From: Xestospongia bergquistia
Taxonomy: Eukaryota; Porifera; Demospongiae; Haplosclerida; Petrosiidae
DNA length: 64,000 nucleotides
Reading direction: 5' to 3'
NCBI GenBank assembly: GCA_963965975.1
Contig: OZ014415.1
Coordinates: 7,789,057 to 7,853,056, forward strand
Positions 13,301 through 26,578 of the stretch are shown here, piece by piece. Numbering within the stretch: position 1 is the first letter of the stretch; the number at the start of each line of letters is the position of its first letter. A program made the translations under genes and the position numbers. Below the pieces are notes generated by a model, which saw only the letters and a list, made by a program, of their open reading frames with translations, searched no databases and was not told where the DNA came from.

Positions 13301-16290
13301 CCACTTTTAAGAGCTTTGTCAAAATGGCGATGATCTAAGTTAGAAAATACAATAAATTTAAAAAGTAAAAAAATTTAATATATTAACAGTTTGCAGTATA
13401 TCAATGGGAACAATACCAAATATCAGAAATTTCTATATGAATAAATTGTAGGGTTTGGTAGCTTGATTAATGTTATGTAAGGACATGATACTGAGAGAAC
13501 CATGGTCCTGGATATTTACAGATTCACACCAGTCATTTGAATTGTAATCATGTGTGTGAATGTTACATGCTTTTTTGTATGTGGGTGCATGTGTGTGTAT
13601 CTCTATTATTCCTATACATGGTATTTGTATTATCATTGTTGTTTTTAGAAAGACTTGTCATAGCTAACCTATATCTACAAATAGCAATGAAATAAATTAA
13701 ATATATTTCAATTTGAGGATAAATTGAAGCTCTACAAAAGAATGTTGGTTGTATGCCAATTTACTTAGCAATGCTTTCAAGTAAAGAATGAGAAAAGACT
13801 CACTGATAAAAGGAAAATACTCATGCAATCAATTAACTGCAAAGGAAGTGATCTAGGCAATTTATACACATTAAGCACTCTTTATTTTAGAGTATAAATA
13901 GGTATGCATGATTAGCTTTGATTGTGAAGATCCAGGAATTCAAAGTTTATTTAGTAAAAATTACTTTGTTAACAATAAACTTATTCTTCTCATAAATTTA
14001 CCACTATAAAATATTGTGTATTCATCCCAACTTTGTTTCTTTTTTTTGGCATTGCCATGCCTACATCCTCTTTTACTTTTTAAAAAAAGGTTTTTATAAT
14101 ATCAGTTTCTATTTTTTGGCTGTTGTTTATTCCATATTGTGTAATGATCATAGTATAACCAGTGAAATCAAATATTATAATTATGTTAAATCAGAAATAA
14201 CTGGATTCTGTTTAGACTTTGAAGTTAGTCAAGTCACTGTAGGAACAAACCACAAACCTATACCAGCTGTACAGAACCACAATAATGAAAACACTAAAGT
14301 GTGTAACCCTTACTGCAGTAGTAGCTGATAAATCATAAGAATTTTTAGTTTAGTGTGTTGCCATTAAGAACTTATTCAAAAAGTTAGAATAAAATAGATG
14401 ACAGACATTGTATCATAAACTGTGTATCATAATCCTAGCTTTACTATATGTTTTTCAACATTTAACAAAAATGGGTGTGGCATCAACAGTCATGTGTTTG
14501 AGTGGCAATTTTAAGGCTGTCAAGCTATACATTTTGTAGATTTATGTACAACATTTACTTACTATAGACATAATATGATATGACATAGATATCTCTAGAT
14601 GTAGCTACTTTCACTACCAACTGTTGAAAAAGATTACTTTCAAGATGAACAAAATTGTCATAACTTCAGACATCCATGTTAAATTAGTAGTTAATTGTAT
14701 TTTTGTACAAATACAAATTATTCTTTCATCTTGTCTGTATTTTTTGAAACTTGCCATGCATGCATGTAGTAAGTGATGAGAGTTAAATATTTACAAACGA
14801 CTAGAGCATATGGAACTAGTGATAACCACATGTGTAATGATTATGTTCAGTTATAGTTAAAATGAAACAAGTAGATAATAACTTTAAGTGCACATGTAAA
14901 TAATGTGTACATACTTACCAATTGGTACTGTTATATCCTTTGTAGTCTCTAGAGTACCTTTACTTTCTGTTGCCTATATAAAATGATTTAAAAGCTAACT
15001 ACTAAAATCAATAATACTAGCTATAGAGTTAGCTTTACAAGTCAATAATAATGTTACTATGGTAACTTCAATAATAACAAAATTAATACTATAATAACTA
15101 AAAAAGCAGTAAAGTTCAGAACCTTGACCACGTGTACAGTAATAGTTAGATTACACTGAGTGACTTTGGTTAGTAATTATCATGGTGATACTGAATAAGT
15201 AATTGAGAATAAATAGGCTACAAGATTATCTAGAAACATAATTATAGCTTTACTTTCTGCGAATAATGCTATTGGCAAATGGTGTTAACATGACAAATGC
15301 AAATTTAAACATAATGAGTGTGGTAGTGACAGTAATGTCGTGCAAGTGGCAGTTTTTTAAGACTCTTCTTTTACTAAGATTTTGTAAGCTTAAGTGAATA
15401 GTCACATGACACCAAAACTCTCTCCAAATGTATCTATTTATCACAACAACTATTGTCAAAGAAACTAGTCAAGGTGAACAAAGATTGTTATAACTTTGCA
15501 ATGAAATATTTATACATAAATTCCCACATCATATTCATAGATTGTTGCATTTTGTATAGATAACAGTTTATTGTACCAAACAACTCTTCTGTTTTGCCTA
15601 TGCTTTTTTGAAAGGTCATTCCAGCTTTCAAGCTTTTTCTTTCTTTGGCAGCCCTTTATCTTAGAAATTAGTGTTAAATGTTTGTCATCTCTCCATCAAG
15701 TTTTGTAACTATACACCCTATCATAGCCATGTTAGATTAGTCCAAAGTACATTGTCTTATACAGACACATACACACATACATAGCAGTATTAGCAATCCC
15801 ACATAGGCCATCTAAGATGGATTTTATTGGTTGGATATCATTAAACACACACAAACCCCAATACCTTAGACTATAAATCCCGTACTGACCAATCAGATTT
15901 GTTTAGTTAGTTCATCTAGATATACTATGATACATACTGTAGACCACATGTTAGGTAGCTAGGGTTTACAAAGTTTGAACTGAATATTGAATTAACTAAC
16001 CTTTGTCTTTAGATAATCTTCGTATTGCATAGCAACATTATTCTGTCTAAGAGATCGTAAAGCAGTTAACAAATTCCTCCTAGTTGCCATTTCAGCTTTT
16101 TCTTGAATCCATAACTGATACATACTTGTTAAGTCAGTATATCCACGTAGATCTTCACCATCCAGGTTTAGTAGTATACCCAAATGATACCACTGAGCAG
16201 TTCTAGCATGTGTAGTCAGTTCTTTTAAGTCTGGTTGTTGATCCAAGAATATCTCTAATGACTTAGATACACGTTTCTCATCCATACTAC
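7352..16290 (-). CDS. Death domain - Roc/COR-like GTPase - linkers - death domain gene, with a 1-base frame break
   Basis: Exons (minus): 16290-16001 (death domain; ATG at 16285, MDEKRVSKS), 14973-14919, 13334-11365 (GTPase), 11278-11216, 10665-10594, 10314-10243, 9060-8989, 7683-7352 (second death domain, stop at 7352). Splice phases agree at every junction. The GTPase exon is 1970 nt, one short of a multiple of three; near 11697-11700 the frame shifts by one base, where the 35.7-37.8 kb paralogue reads through. With that base counted, the product would be about 973 aa. The N-terminal death domain has the W..LG..L core and a TRRNLLTALRSL helix; the C-terminal one has PVTWRTIIDVVES. Three linker exons are paralogues (DTTS..S). 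The product is likely a cytosolic death-fold adaptor GTPase. The indel is either an assembly error or a recent inactivation. Confidence 0.72.
8690..9360. repeat. Segmental repeat carrying a linker micro-exon
   Basis: From CATTAATATTAGAAATGTAT through the DTTS linker exon (9060-8989) to the TTAAAGTGAC..ATTATTG block, this stretch is repeated at about 22430-23160, in shorter form at 9955-10330, and (3' part) at 20680-21000. Each copy keeps the micro-exon and its splice sites, so copying of the segment has multiplied the exon. Confidence 0.8.
10345..10475. repeat. Repeat R2, short copy
   Basis: The 5' portion of repeat R2 (GTCTTTGTTGACAAAGTTGG onward) without its 3' half, in the intron between two linker exons. 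Confidence 0.6.
11365..13334 (-). CDS. Second Roc/COR-like GTPase exon with zinc-ribbon-like tail (frame break near 11.7 kb)
   Basis: Close paralogue of the exon at 2.0-4.0 kb. P-loop GPARAGKTS, FIDCGGQIQF and the COR-like region are intact. An acidic low-complexity insert made of repeats (EEDENNEADEENYEADE region, about 12040-12110) is absent from the other copies. After the frame break the tail reads FCPYC ... CTECG, a C-x2-C ... C-x2-C pair typical of a zinc ribbon; the other two copies have lost one or more of these cysteines. This copy probably keeps the ancestral tail. Confidence 0.7.
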
Positions 16291-16639
16291 CTAATATTAA
16301 AGTAAAGATATTACAAAGATAAATACATAGGTTTCTAAGTACATGTATTATATATAATTCAATTGACAATATATATGATAGAATACAAGTCTTGTCAATT
16401 TGATACATGTCTGTGTTCAACTATTTAACTCACATATGATATCATTCTGTTGCCATCATGTATCATTACATATACTATCATGTCTAGACCTGACTTTGGC
16501 ATAAAAATTTAAATTCAAATTAATTACTTTAGGCAATAGTACACTCCTAAATTGAAGATTATAGGGTTTTTTAACTTTAATTATCTGTGTATGTCAGCAG
16601 TCACTGCAAAAGGGTTAATATTACACATTTCTAAAATAC

Positions 16640-17030
16640 CACAGTGAACTATGCACTCCTCAAAATAGTGCTTTCCTCCATTCATTACTGTACTAAAGTA
16701 TTCCAAGATGGGACAGAAATTGATCCAGGAAGTGATGTTATTATTATTAACTCAACTAACAATGCACATGACAATTATAAAGGGAAAATTGGTCTGGTAC
16801 TGATGTTCTGGTATATGATTACAGTGCCCATTTGAACTACAAAACCATGTTAACAAACCAATAACCTCATAATAATAATGTAATATTAAGTGTCTCATAG
16901 CATCACAGTGATTGACTACTTTTATTTTTAAGGAGGCTTTGAAAAAAGACTAATGTTTACTATATTTAGATACATGAATAATGTTGCTAATGTACTGGTA
17001 TCAATTAATATTATATCTTAGACCAGGTCT
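16640..17030. repeat. Dispersed repeat R1, copy 2
   Basis: Second copy of the repeat at 100-690. Its right end (TTAGACCAGGTCTCAAACC) aligns with the reverse complement of the last codons of the proline-rich gene at 40.85 kb, so the family extends into that gene's 3' end. Confidence 0.7.
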
Positions 17031-17039
17031 CAAACCTAA

Positions 17040-18340
17040 ACCTTGGAATCTACATGTAGTATCATTTATATTAAAGTATATAGTTACACAAAACAGACCC
17101 AACCCAAAGAAGGAGATAGTCTATAAACTGTATTGTATATCTATCTTTAAAGGATTAGTATCCAGTATTACTATTATTATCCTATAACACCACTTCCACT
17201 TCCACACAGTCTTGGTACCAAATCTTTCACTAGACAGAAGGAAATGTTTAGAGAATTGGCTTAGTACAAAAAATTATGCAATTAAAGTATATTATGTTAG
17301 ATTTCTATCATGTGACATAACCAATGAATATAATTAAAGCTATATACTGCAATTTTTTTCGTTTTTTGTTCTTTACTTATCACATATTAATGCATATGGC
17401 TTCAATTAACATTCTTAAGCTCAATGTCATGTGACCCAAACAATCTGATTGGCATGCTGAAATTCTTCTACTTATGTATCAAGCAAAATGTCTAGTACCA
17501 AGATTAGCTTCTACACACATCCTTTAAATTGGGCCTTACTTGGAGACTATTAAAATATAGTACTCAGTTACTAGCAGGTTAACTCATTGACATAAAAACC
17601 TTCAAAAAAGATACAGCTGAAATCTGCAAAACTGACACAATTCATATAATGATAAACAAGGGGGCGGATCCCTGAGACTAAGTTAGTACTTCATAAATTG
17701 AAACTCACTCTGTGTAGCCATTATTTAATAGCTTTAATCTGACAAGATGAGATACTTGGATCTTGAATATGAGCGTTTTTACAGTCAAAGTCTTATAGCG
17801 GCCTGTCTTCAATCACTTACTGAGCAGAAAGAAACCTAGCCTCGTACCCAGGCTTTCGCGATAAGCCTGGTCACTACCGCTTGCGCATACTCTTAATTAT
17901 TGAAAAAGTTGACATCATAATGACATTTCCAATTGATGGGCTGGGTTTATATTGATGACGTTTTATTCACTACACGAGTTTAAGCATGAGTTTGTTGGTT
18001 GTGCAGAGATTTAGTGGAAGCCAAAAGAGCAACAAACTTGTTCAGTGCTGTTGGGATGCAAAACAATTGGGGTTCGCAAATAACTGTACTAAAAGTAGCC
18101 ATCACAAATAAGCTGACATTAGGGTAAAAGGAATTTTGACGTCATAGTTAACGGAGGATTCCTAGAATATACAAGAAATTTGTGGAAATTAAACGCATGC
18201 ACGAACTAGTTATCTGGCTTTCTTTTCTATCGCGAAACCCTGGGTACGAGGCTAAAAGAAACCTTGTCTAGTACGAGGGCGCGGCTCGCTGTATCGAACA
18301 ATTCCCCCGGGACCGGGACAATTAGTCACCTTATTAATAT
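17040..18340. repeat. Segmental duplicate of about 25.88-26.87 kb
   Basis: Blocks such as GGAAATGTTTAGAGAAT.., GATACTTGGATCTTGA and TTCCCCCGGGAC occur in the same order at 17.0-18.3 kb and 25.9-26.9 kb. The two copies differ by insertions: the MITE at 17837-18254 is only in the first, a small foldback at 26579-26659 only in the second. Both sit upstream of death-domain genes on the minus strand and may include promoters, but no element can be named. Confidence 0.7.
17837..18254. mobile_element. Complete 418-bp MITE with 27-bp terminal inverted repeats and 9-bp target duplication
   Basis: The ends are inverted repeats starting TAGCCTCGTACCCAGG and continuing TTTCGCGATA, with one mismatch in about 27 bp. 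The element is flanked on both sides by the direct repeat AAAGAAACC (17828-17836 and 18255-18263). There is no coding capacity, so it is non-autonomous. A 9-bp duplication is the size made by Mutator-like transposases, among others; the family is inferred, not shown. A related, end-truncated copy in the opposite orientation lies at about 25416-25892. Confidence 0.88.
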
Positions 18341-19224
18341 CATCATAATTGGATGCGTAATGTATGTCACAGTATGGTAATATAAAAGATGATGAAGTGG
18401 CTTGCTAACTACAGAAACTCGGCTCTTGTGATTATTAAATAAACGCAGCACTGACTAATAAATGTATGGACAATTATGTTGCTACAGGTTTCATATAATA
18501 TACATGTTGTTGCAGCAGGTATATGAATAGTTCCATATTTGGCAACAAATCTTTTAACTATTTTGTTTTCACATTTGACAATAGCAATATAAACTATATA
18601 GTATACATACAATGTATAGTGAATATACATGAAAACCAAAGCTTTGATTTTCTTTCCAACGAGAGCCAATAATAAAAAAGATAACAACAGCAAATATATT
18701 ACAACAATTGTTATAATATATAAGTGTATGACTTAAGTTAAATTACATATATAACAAGAGAGCTTTAAAGTACTAAACATGAGAGGATGGCAAACAGCTA
18801 CTTGTGGCTACTGGAGACAATATAGTCAAGGGAGGTCTGCTTTGGATAGCCTTTAGTGAAACTGGTTGGTTCAATTACTGGTTGGTTCTATTATGTAACT
18901 TTTAAGAATTCAAAAATTATTTAAATGTTCAAAGGACATAACACAATAATAATTGACATTATAATTATAATCAATTAATTTGTTATATACATTCTAATAT
19001 TAAACATATGAACAAATTTACACTTATAATGATGTACATATATATCATGATGTATTATTAAATTAAGTTAACATTACATACTACATGCATTGGTTCACAA
19101 ACACAAGAAATGTTTCCTTCACAATAATCATTATAAAGCTGCTTCCATAATCATTTCTTTCATTTTTTCTAATAGTTTACAAATGACAAACATAAAGAAT
19201 GACAATACAAGACTTGGAGCTTAC

Positions 19225-22200
19225 CAACTTGCAGCCACAAAGTAAAAGCAAAGTGGGTAACAAAGCCAATGAAACAGTCTCAATTATCTTTTTGACAAGT
19301 TCTACATGGCAACCATTGAAATGAAACTTATTAATTTATACACTTACTAGTTTTGTCATTACTAGGTATCTGACAATCAATAACAATTAGTAAAGAAATA
19401 ACTAGTATAATTACAAATAATTCCCACCAGCCTGTAGATAAATATAAAAATTAAACATATAAATTTATTATAAGTATGTTGAATTTATATAGATATGTTC
19501 ATCATTATTTGTAAAAGATATATTATATAACAAACTTCAACCTCTTCTAGGTCATTACAAGTATGTCTACTTTAATTAACTGTAAAAATGATTGGTTGAT
19601 TCATCAATATTATTATGGTTATAGAAGTTACATCATATAATTAACTGTTAAATGTTCATGTAGCTCTTTGTTTCAACTACACTGGACCAGGGATGATACT
19701 AAAGAGTTTATACATACAGTTCAATGTATTATGTTGGGATACATACAACCATGCAAACATCAATGAATTAGTTAAAACAACTAAAAGATGCTGCCATCAT
19801 CCAACCTATTGTGTTATTACAAATATCTATTACAGTTAAATCCATATATAATTGCTTACTATTATCTCCAAAAGCATATATTATACATGAAAAAATAACT
19901 GCAGCCACTGTCACTCCAAGGGCAATCCATACAATTTCAAGTAGATATTCTTCAAGATAATACCACCTAGCTGTTAAGGGATTGTAAACATTTGTTAAAT
20001 ACATACATAAATACTTACTATTTTCTCCATATGCATGTATTAAATACCAGACAAGCCAGGCAAGAAAGATCACTCCAAATCCAAAGACAACTATCATCAC
20101 CAATTGTCTACAAACTGTATTATATACAAAACTTTAAACTATATACACTCATATTAACTTTAACCACAAACATTAATTTTAACCTATCTTAATGACAAGA
20201 CTGGATGTGTTATGTGACATACATAATGTATGTCTCTTTCAGTAAATAAGGGTTATTAGTATCCTTTACAGGTTTTGGAACTATCAGAAGCATGTCTGAA
20301 AGCAAAGCAATGAGATTTTTCAGCATGTGTATAAAAAGATGGCCTGTTTATTTACTGTTAAAATTAAAGATGTTTAAGACAGTGTGAATTTTTTTTTATT
20401 TTCTTTGTTCTTTCCACATTCAAAGTAAGGGTAACTAACAAACCAAAAGTATAGTATATTTACTACACATGAAAATGACAACCTTGATTATATGCAATAG
20501 ACTCAGAGTGAAATATTAGATTGTCTCTACAATTTTCAGTTTAGGTACTTTAGATAGAAAATAAATTACAAGGCCACAATTCTATTTTCAGACTCATGGT
20601 CATTTTGAAGTGCAAAGACAAAAAGAAGCATGGACTATAGTTTCTTTTTCAGTTGACTGTAAGACTATGGGTTATATTATTATGTTAAGTTTCACATACT
20701 TTTTTTCTTTGCATTGTCCTTTGAAGATGTTTCTTCTTTACCTTCACAAGAAGAAACATCCGAAGTTGTATCTATAGAAAAAAACATAGAAAACTGAATT
20801 TTAAAGTGACATTGTACATTAAGCCAGTATAATAATTAGACTTACAATTAAGCAGAATTAACTTTTTATATTAAACTTTGAAATAATGTCTAGCAGGTGA
20901 CTTATTAAAGTAACAAGTAATTGTCCTAACATTATTTGATGATACTACTGTGACTATGAGGGATCAGATTATTGATAACTTTGAAGATTAAAGAGAACTG
21001 CTCAAAGTCTTTTTTCCTGAAAAGATTCAATCAGTCATATCTAATTTAAAGCACATGTGGTAAAAGTAATAATATTCATTGGTTGCTACATGTGTGACTA
21101 TATACAGGTTAATATTATTGGTCACTCTTAAAGTTAAAGATGTCAAAAATACCTATATAGTAAATATATGGTCCAAAATAATCTTAGGACCATCTAACAC
21201 ACTATATAGTCAGGTAAAAAACAAATATACTGATATTTAAGTAATGTTACTAACAACCTACCAATGATGACCTTCTCTTGTTTGTATCTTTTGTGTAATG
21301 TAGTAATTGGGGGTGTGGTCACCTCGTCAACATCTATATATTATATCAAAAAACAACAACTACATTAATATTAATATAGTATGTAATTTACATTATTTTA
21401 AAAAGTTTCTACATGTTCATAAAAGCAAATTACTATCAACTTACCATCATCAATGACCTCCTCTTCTTTAGATCTTTTGCATGATCTAGTTGTTGGGGGT
21501 ATGGTCATCTCAACATTACCTATAGGTCAAATATAATAACATACATTTTATATATACAAATGTAAATTACTGTCTATAAAGTCACTATGAGCATCACATA
21601 CTCATCTCTTTAACACATTATATTGTTTCAAATAATTAAAAATTTAGTCAACAATTCTTGTATTATACCAAATAGATAGACTTACTATTTATTCTTATCC
21701 TAAAACAAAATCCAAGCAGCTTCTACAGCTTTATAAAAGTTAGATATTAATGAGCACAATATAAGGTGCTACTATATTTAAAATTTAAGTGACCTTTACT
21801 AGACCCTTCTCACATAGCATAAAGAAGGATACAACTAGCTGGATAGATTAGATATCATTACACAAGTAAACCTTATTAAAAACATACCAACAACTGTAGT
21901 CTCAGTGTCTTCTCCTCCTTTAGTATATTCGGCTGCTTTGGTCTCTACAAATAAAATCAAGCAACATTATAAACACAATGTCTTGGATTGTTTTTAAGGG
22001 ACTTGGTTGCTCTGTTCTCTATACCCTAGGACCTTAAATCTACAAATCTTTAAATATGATAATTATTAATATACTACTAATCAAAGGCTATATATGGAGA
22101 AATATTCCAGTATACCTATAACTTAATATATTTGTACTATACCTTTGATCTTGTCAAATAATGAAATGAAGGTAAATTTAGGGGAAGTCTATTTGGTGTG

Positions 22201-24425
22201 ATATGTATGGAATGTAGAGTGAGAACTTTTTTCACTCTATTATGTGTAATTTCAACTGAAGTACTTTTTAATCATATTAATTATTTTATGCATGCTATTA
22301 CAGCAATATATTTGTCCATATAATTAGAGGTATGATTTAGAATTGCTCATGTAACAAATAACTATCTGGCCAAGGTAACAATAGTTGTTTGTTAATCCTC
22401 AAAGTTGAAGACACAACAAATTACAAGAATAATGTCATTAATATTAGAAATGTATTAAGTTTTCTAGTTTGTTGTCTTTTCGTGACATTAGAGTACTAAG
22501 TTTTATATATATAGTATATTTCTGAATTGCATTGATTAGAACTTCTCCCATGTGTATAGCATGTAAAAAACAAAGTTGTTCATGTCTCAGAGTGAGTCTT
22601 TCTAGGACAGACTATAACTATGATATGAATACAATTCCTTATATAGTGATTCTTATCACATGTAATTGCCTCCTTTGCAAGTCTATGGGCTCCTGGTATT
22701 ATTTTAATATAAAACATTAAGTTTAACAAACTTTTTTTCTTTGCACTGTCCTTTGAAGATGGTTCGTCATTATCTTCACAAGAAGAAACAAATAATGTTG
22801 TATCTATAGAAAAACACATAAAATTTTGAATTTTCAAGTGACATTCAGTCACCATGTCAATTAGAATTACAATTAAGTAAAATATAACGTTACTGCTTTA
22901 TATTAAGCTTTAAAAATAATGTCTAGCAGGTGACTTGTTAAAGTAATAAACAATTATAAAAATTATGCTAACATTATTTTCATGGTACTACTATTGGTAT
23001 AAGAGATCAGATTATGATAACTTTAAAGATTAAATAGTTGGCAGAAGTCATGAAACTGTTCAAAGATATTACAATTAAAGAAAACTCAAAAGATTCAATC
23101 AGTCATATCTAATTTAAAGCACTTGTGGTTAAGGTAATAATATTCATTGGTTGCTACATGTGTGACTATATATATACAGGTTGGTCAGTCTTGAAGTTAA
23201 AGACAAAATACCTACATAGTAAATATCTGGTCCAAAATAATCTTAGGACCATCTGACACATTATAAAGTCAAGCCAAAAAACAAAGATGCTAGTATTTGA
23301 TCGGAAAAGTGAAGTTACTAATAACTTACCAATGATTTCCTCTTGTTTAGTTGATGGGGGTGTGGTCATCTCAACATTACCTATAGGTCAAATATAATAA
23401 ACACACGTTTTATATATACAAATGTAAATTACTGTCTATAAAGTCACTATGAGCATCACATACTCATCTCTCACATAATATACCACTTGATACTTGTACA
23501 TCCTCTGGAGAGGCTTCATTTTCTGCTGCCTATACAAAATTATTTAAAAAGTTAACAACTAAAATCAACAATACTAGCTATAGGGCTAGCTTTTCAGGCC
23601 AATGTTAATAATGTTATTATGGAAACTTCTATCACAAATTTGAAATGAAATATTTTTATGTAAATTCCCACATAGATTTATTGATTATTGTATTTTGTAC
23701 ACAAAACAGTTTATTGTATCAACAACCCTTCTTGTCTGAGCTCTTTTGATAGGTCTTTCCAACTTTCAAGCTTTCTCTTTCTTCAACAGCCTTTTAGCTT
23801 AGAAATTATAGTGCTAATCTTTTGCTATCTCTCTACCAAGTTCTGTAACTGTATACACTACTATTACCAACTTAGATTGCTGGTACAGACAGGTAAAAAA
23901 CACACCCCATATATATTAATACTGTGAGCCCAAGTAATGCCACCAGAAGCCATAATTTGATTGGTTGGATATCACTAAACACACACTAAACCCCAATACC
24001 CTAGACTATAAACCCTGTACTGACCAATCAGATTTGTTTAGTTATTCTATCTAGATATACTATGATACATACTGTAGACCACATGTTGGGTAGCTACGGT
24101 TTACAAAGTTTGAACTGAATATTGGATTAACTAACCTTTGTTTTTAGATAATTTTCATACTCCCAAGCGACTTTATTTTCTTTAATAAATCGTAAAGCTT
24201 TTAACAAATTCCTTCTAGTAGCCATTTCAGCTTTATTATTAAGCCATAGATCATACATTTTTACCAATTCAGAACATCCACGTAGTTCTTGATCATCCAG
24301 TTCTAGTTGCACACCCAATAGATGCCACTTAGCCGTTTTAGCATGTGTAGTTAGTTCTTTTGTGCCTGGTATTTGATCCAAGAGCGCCTTTAGTGAAGTA
24401 GATTCATGTTCCTTACCAATACTAC
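19225..24425 (-). CDS. Death domain + linker micro-exons + four hydrophobic exons: membrane-anchored death-domain protein (partial)
   Basis: Exons (minus): 24425-24136 (death domain; ..LLGVQLELDDQELRGC), 23529-23484, 23380-23330, 22803-22732, 21944-21888, 21519-21445, 21333-21262, 20771-20700, 20114-20019, 19970-19860, 19431-19348, 19301-19225. Phases match throughout. The last four exons each hold one hydrophobic helix: MIVVFGFGVIFLAWLVWYLI; IVWIALGVTVAAVIFSCIIY; LFVIILVISLLIVI; and SLALLPTLLLLCG. The first two end with the related residues AYGENS and AFGDNS, so they look like duplicated exons. Linkers are of two types, TTPP-rich and DTT..SSCE. No start ATG is seen: the usual ATG in this death-domain exon reads ATT here, so the true first exon or the 3' end is missing. 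The likely product is a multi-pass or alternatively spliced membrane death-domain adaptor. No GTPase is present. Confidence 0.62.
24136..24425 (-). CDS. Death domain exon (copy 2 of the KELTTHA family)
   Basis: 290 nt, phase 1 in and phase 0 out, followed by a phase 0-to-1 linker (AAENEASPEDV). It is closely related to the exons at 16001-16290 and 34420-34718 and to the decayed copy at about 33.8-34.0 kb. The shared core is KELTTHA.TA.W..LG..L, W....A..ATRRNLL.AL. The lysine/arginine- and tryptophan-containing helices are as expected for a death domain. Confidence 0.75.
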
Positions 24426-24789
24426 CTAATATTAAAGTACTAAATATAAACATATAATTTAACTGACTAAATATATGATGGCATACAAGTCCTACCAACT
24501 CGATATGAAATGACATAGATATATGGTCAAAGTTTTAATATCATTCAGTTGCCATCATGTATCATTATTACATATAGTACTATGTTTAGACCTGACTTTG
24601 GCATAACATGTAAATTCTTTAAACTCAAATCAATTACTATAGGCAGAAGTACTATCCTTATTAATGATAGTGGGGATTTACTTAAGTTTAATTATTGGTT
24701 GCTATTTGTATTAGCAGTCGCTACACAAGGTTACACATTTTTAAAAGAGCACAGTTACAAAGCATGAACTTTGAAATTTTTATTGATAT

Positions 24790-25360
24790 ACTTAATAAAC
24801 AGTATACAAAAGGAACTATGAACTTTCCAAAATAGGTCTTTTCTCCATTCACTTCCGTAATATAATATTTCAACATGGGTGCATCCAGAAGTGATGTTAA
24901 TTATTACTATTAACTCAACCAACAATGCACTTGACAATTATAAAGGGAAAGTTGGTTTGGTACTAATCTGCTAGTATATGATTACAGTGTCCATTTGAAC
25001 TGTGAATATGATTAACATGTCACTAATTAGCTAATAAAACCATGTTAACAAAGCAATATCCTCCTAATGATAATTAATATTAAGTGTCTCACAGCATTAT
25101 CCATAAATTTTAGATGTTTATATTCATCGTTTACAAACTAGCATATAGCACTGCGAGTTAATAGAATTGTCTTGAACTATTTTGTTTAACTGCATTAGTT
25201 GACATTAAAAATAGTATCAGGTCTATTGTAAATAAAACAAGGGGCTCATTTACAAGATAGTTTTGACTTGGTACAGTGATTGAGTACTTTTAGTTTAGTA
25301 TATGAAAAATGTTGCTAATGTACTGGTATCAATTAATAATATTGTATCTTAGACCAGATC
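24790..25360. repeat. Dispersed repeat R1, copy 3
   Basis: Third copy of the repeat seen at 100-690, ending at the same TTAGACCAGATC border sequence. Non-coding. Confidence 0.65.
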
Positions 25361-25415
25361 TAAAACCTAAATCATTACATTATTACATATAGTACTATGT
25401 TTAGACCTGACTTGT

Positions 25416-25892
25416 GCATGCGTTTGATTTCTTGGAAAATAGTTAACCATGACGTCAGAATCCTTTTACTGCAATGTCAGACTATTTGTGATGGCTACTT
25501 GTAGTACTGATAGAAACTTTTTCTGCTGCTCTACTCTAAGCTCTAAAGCAGCTAGGAAGGCCAAATTTATCTTTAAAAAGAGAAACTCTTGTCTGCTGAA
25601 AGCTATATATGATGGAAAAAATGTCTTCATGTGGTCTTGTATTCCAATAGCACTGAATAAATTTGACGCTCTTTTTGTTTCTGCTAAATTTCTGCACAAC
25701 TAAAAACTCAACTAGCCATGCTTAAACTTGTGTAATGAATAAAACATCATCAATATAAACCCAGTCCATTATGCGTCATTTAACTTAAAATTTTGATGTC
25801 AGTATATTGCATAAATTACAATAATTACGCACATGCGCAAGCAGTAGTTACCAGGGTTTCTTTTCTTTCGCGAAAGCCTGGGTACAAGGCTA
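25416..25892. mobile_element. Inverted, 5'-truncated relative of the 418-bp MITE
   Basis: The right end is a good copy of the terminal repeat (CGCGAAAGCCTGGGTACAAG then GCTA), and the interior matches the reverse complement of 17837-18254 (CCATGCTTAAACTTG, AATATAAACCCAG). The left terminal repeat is missing. An 84-codon open frame inside (25449-25703, plus) has no recognisable domain and is not called as a gene. Confidence 0.75.
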
Positions 25893-26578
25893 GTAGTTAC
25901 ACAAGCCAGACCCAATTCAAAGTGGAAAATGGTTTGGAAATTGTTTAGATATCGTTCTTAAAAAGATTGCAGTAACAGTATTCAATTTTACTAACATTAT
26001 TCTTTAACATTGCTTCCACATTATCTTGGCACCAAATATTTCACTAGACAGAAAGAAGTCTTTAGAGAATCTGCTTAATATAGCAATTAAACCATTTGTT
26101 AGATTTCTATCATGTGATATAACCTATGAAATAATTAAAGCAATCTACACTGCACATGCTTAAGGATAATTGTTATATAGTCATTTTTTCTCATTTTACA
26201 TTTCCTTTGCTAATCACATACCCAGAGCACATGATAATCACTCATGCACTACCACACATATTATTATATGACACAAACAATCTGATTGACAAGCTGAAAT
26301 TCTTGTACTATGCATCAAAAAATTAAAACTTGTAGCAGTTTCTCTAGATGTTTCCTCTTCCCTCGCACCCCCAAGTAAAATGTTGGTAACAAGACTAGTT
26401 TCCATACATACATCCTTTAAATTGAGTCTTGTTTGGACACTATGAAGTATGGTACTCAGTAACTGGCAGGATAACTACATTAATATTTTTAAAAACTTCA
26501 AAAACGATGCACCTGTAATGTGCAAAACTGACACAATTCATATAATGATAAACAGGGAGGGGGACACATCCGTGGGAC

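Noticed and set aside
16292..16470. Possible upstream coding exon for the death-domain gene (MIHDGNRMISY then GTGAGT)
   Set aside because: It would end in phase 0 while the death-domain exon needs phase 1; more likely a 5' untranslated exon, with translation starting at ATG 16285.
25449..25703. 84-codon open frame on the plus strand (and 77 codons on the minus)
   Set aside because: Inside the MITE-like copy; both strands are open over the same stretch and the other MITE copy does not keep the frame.
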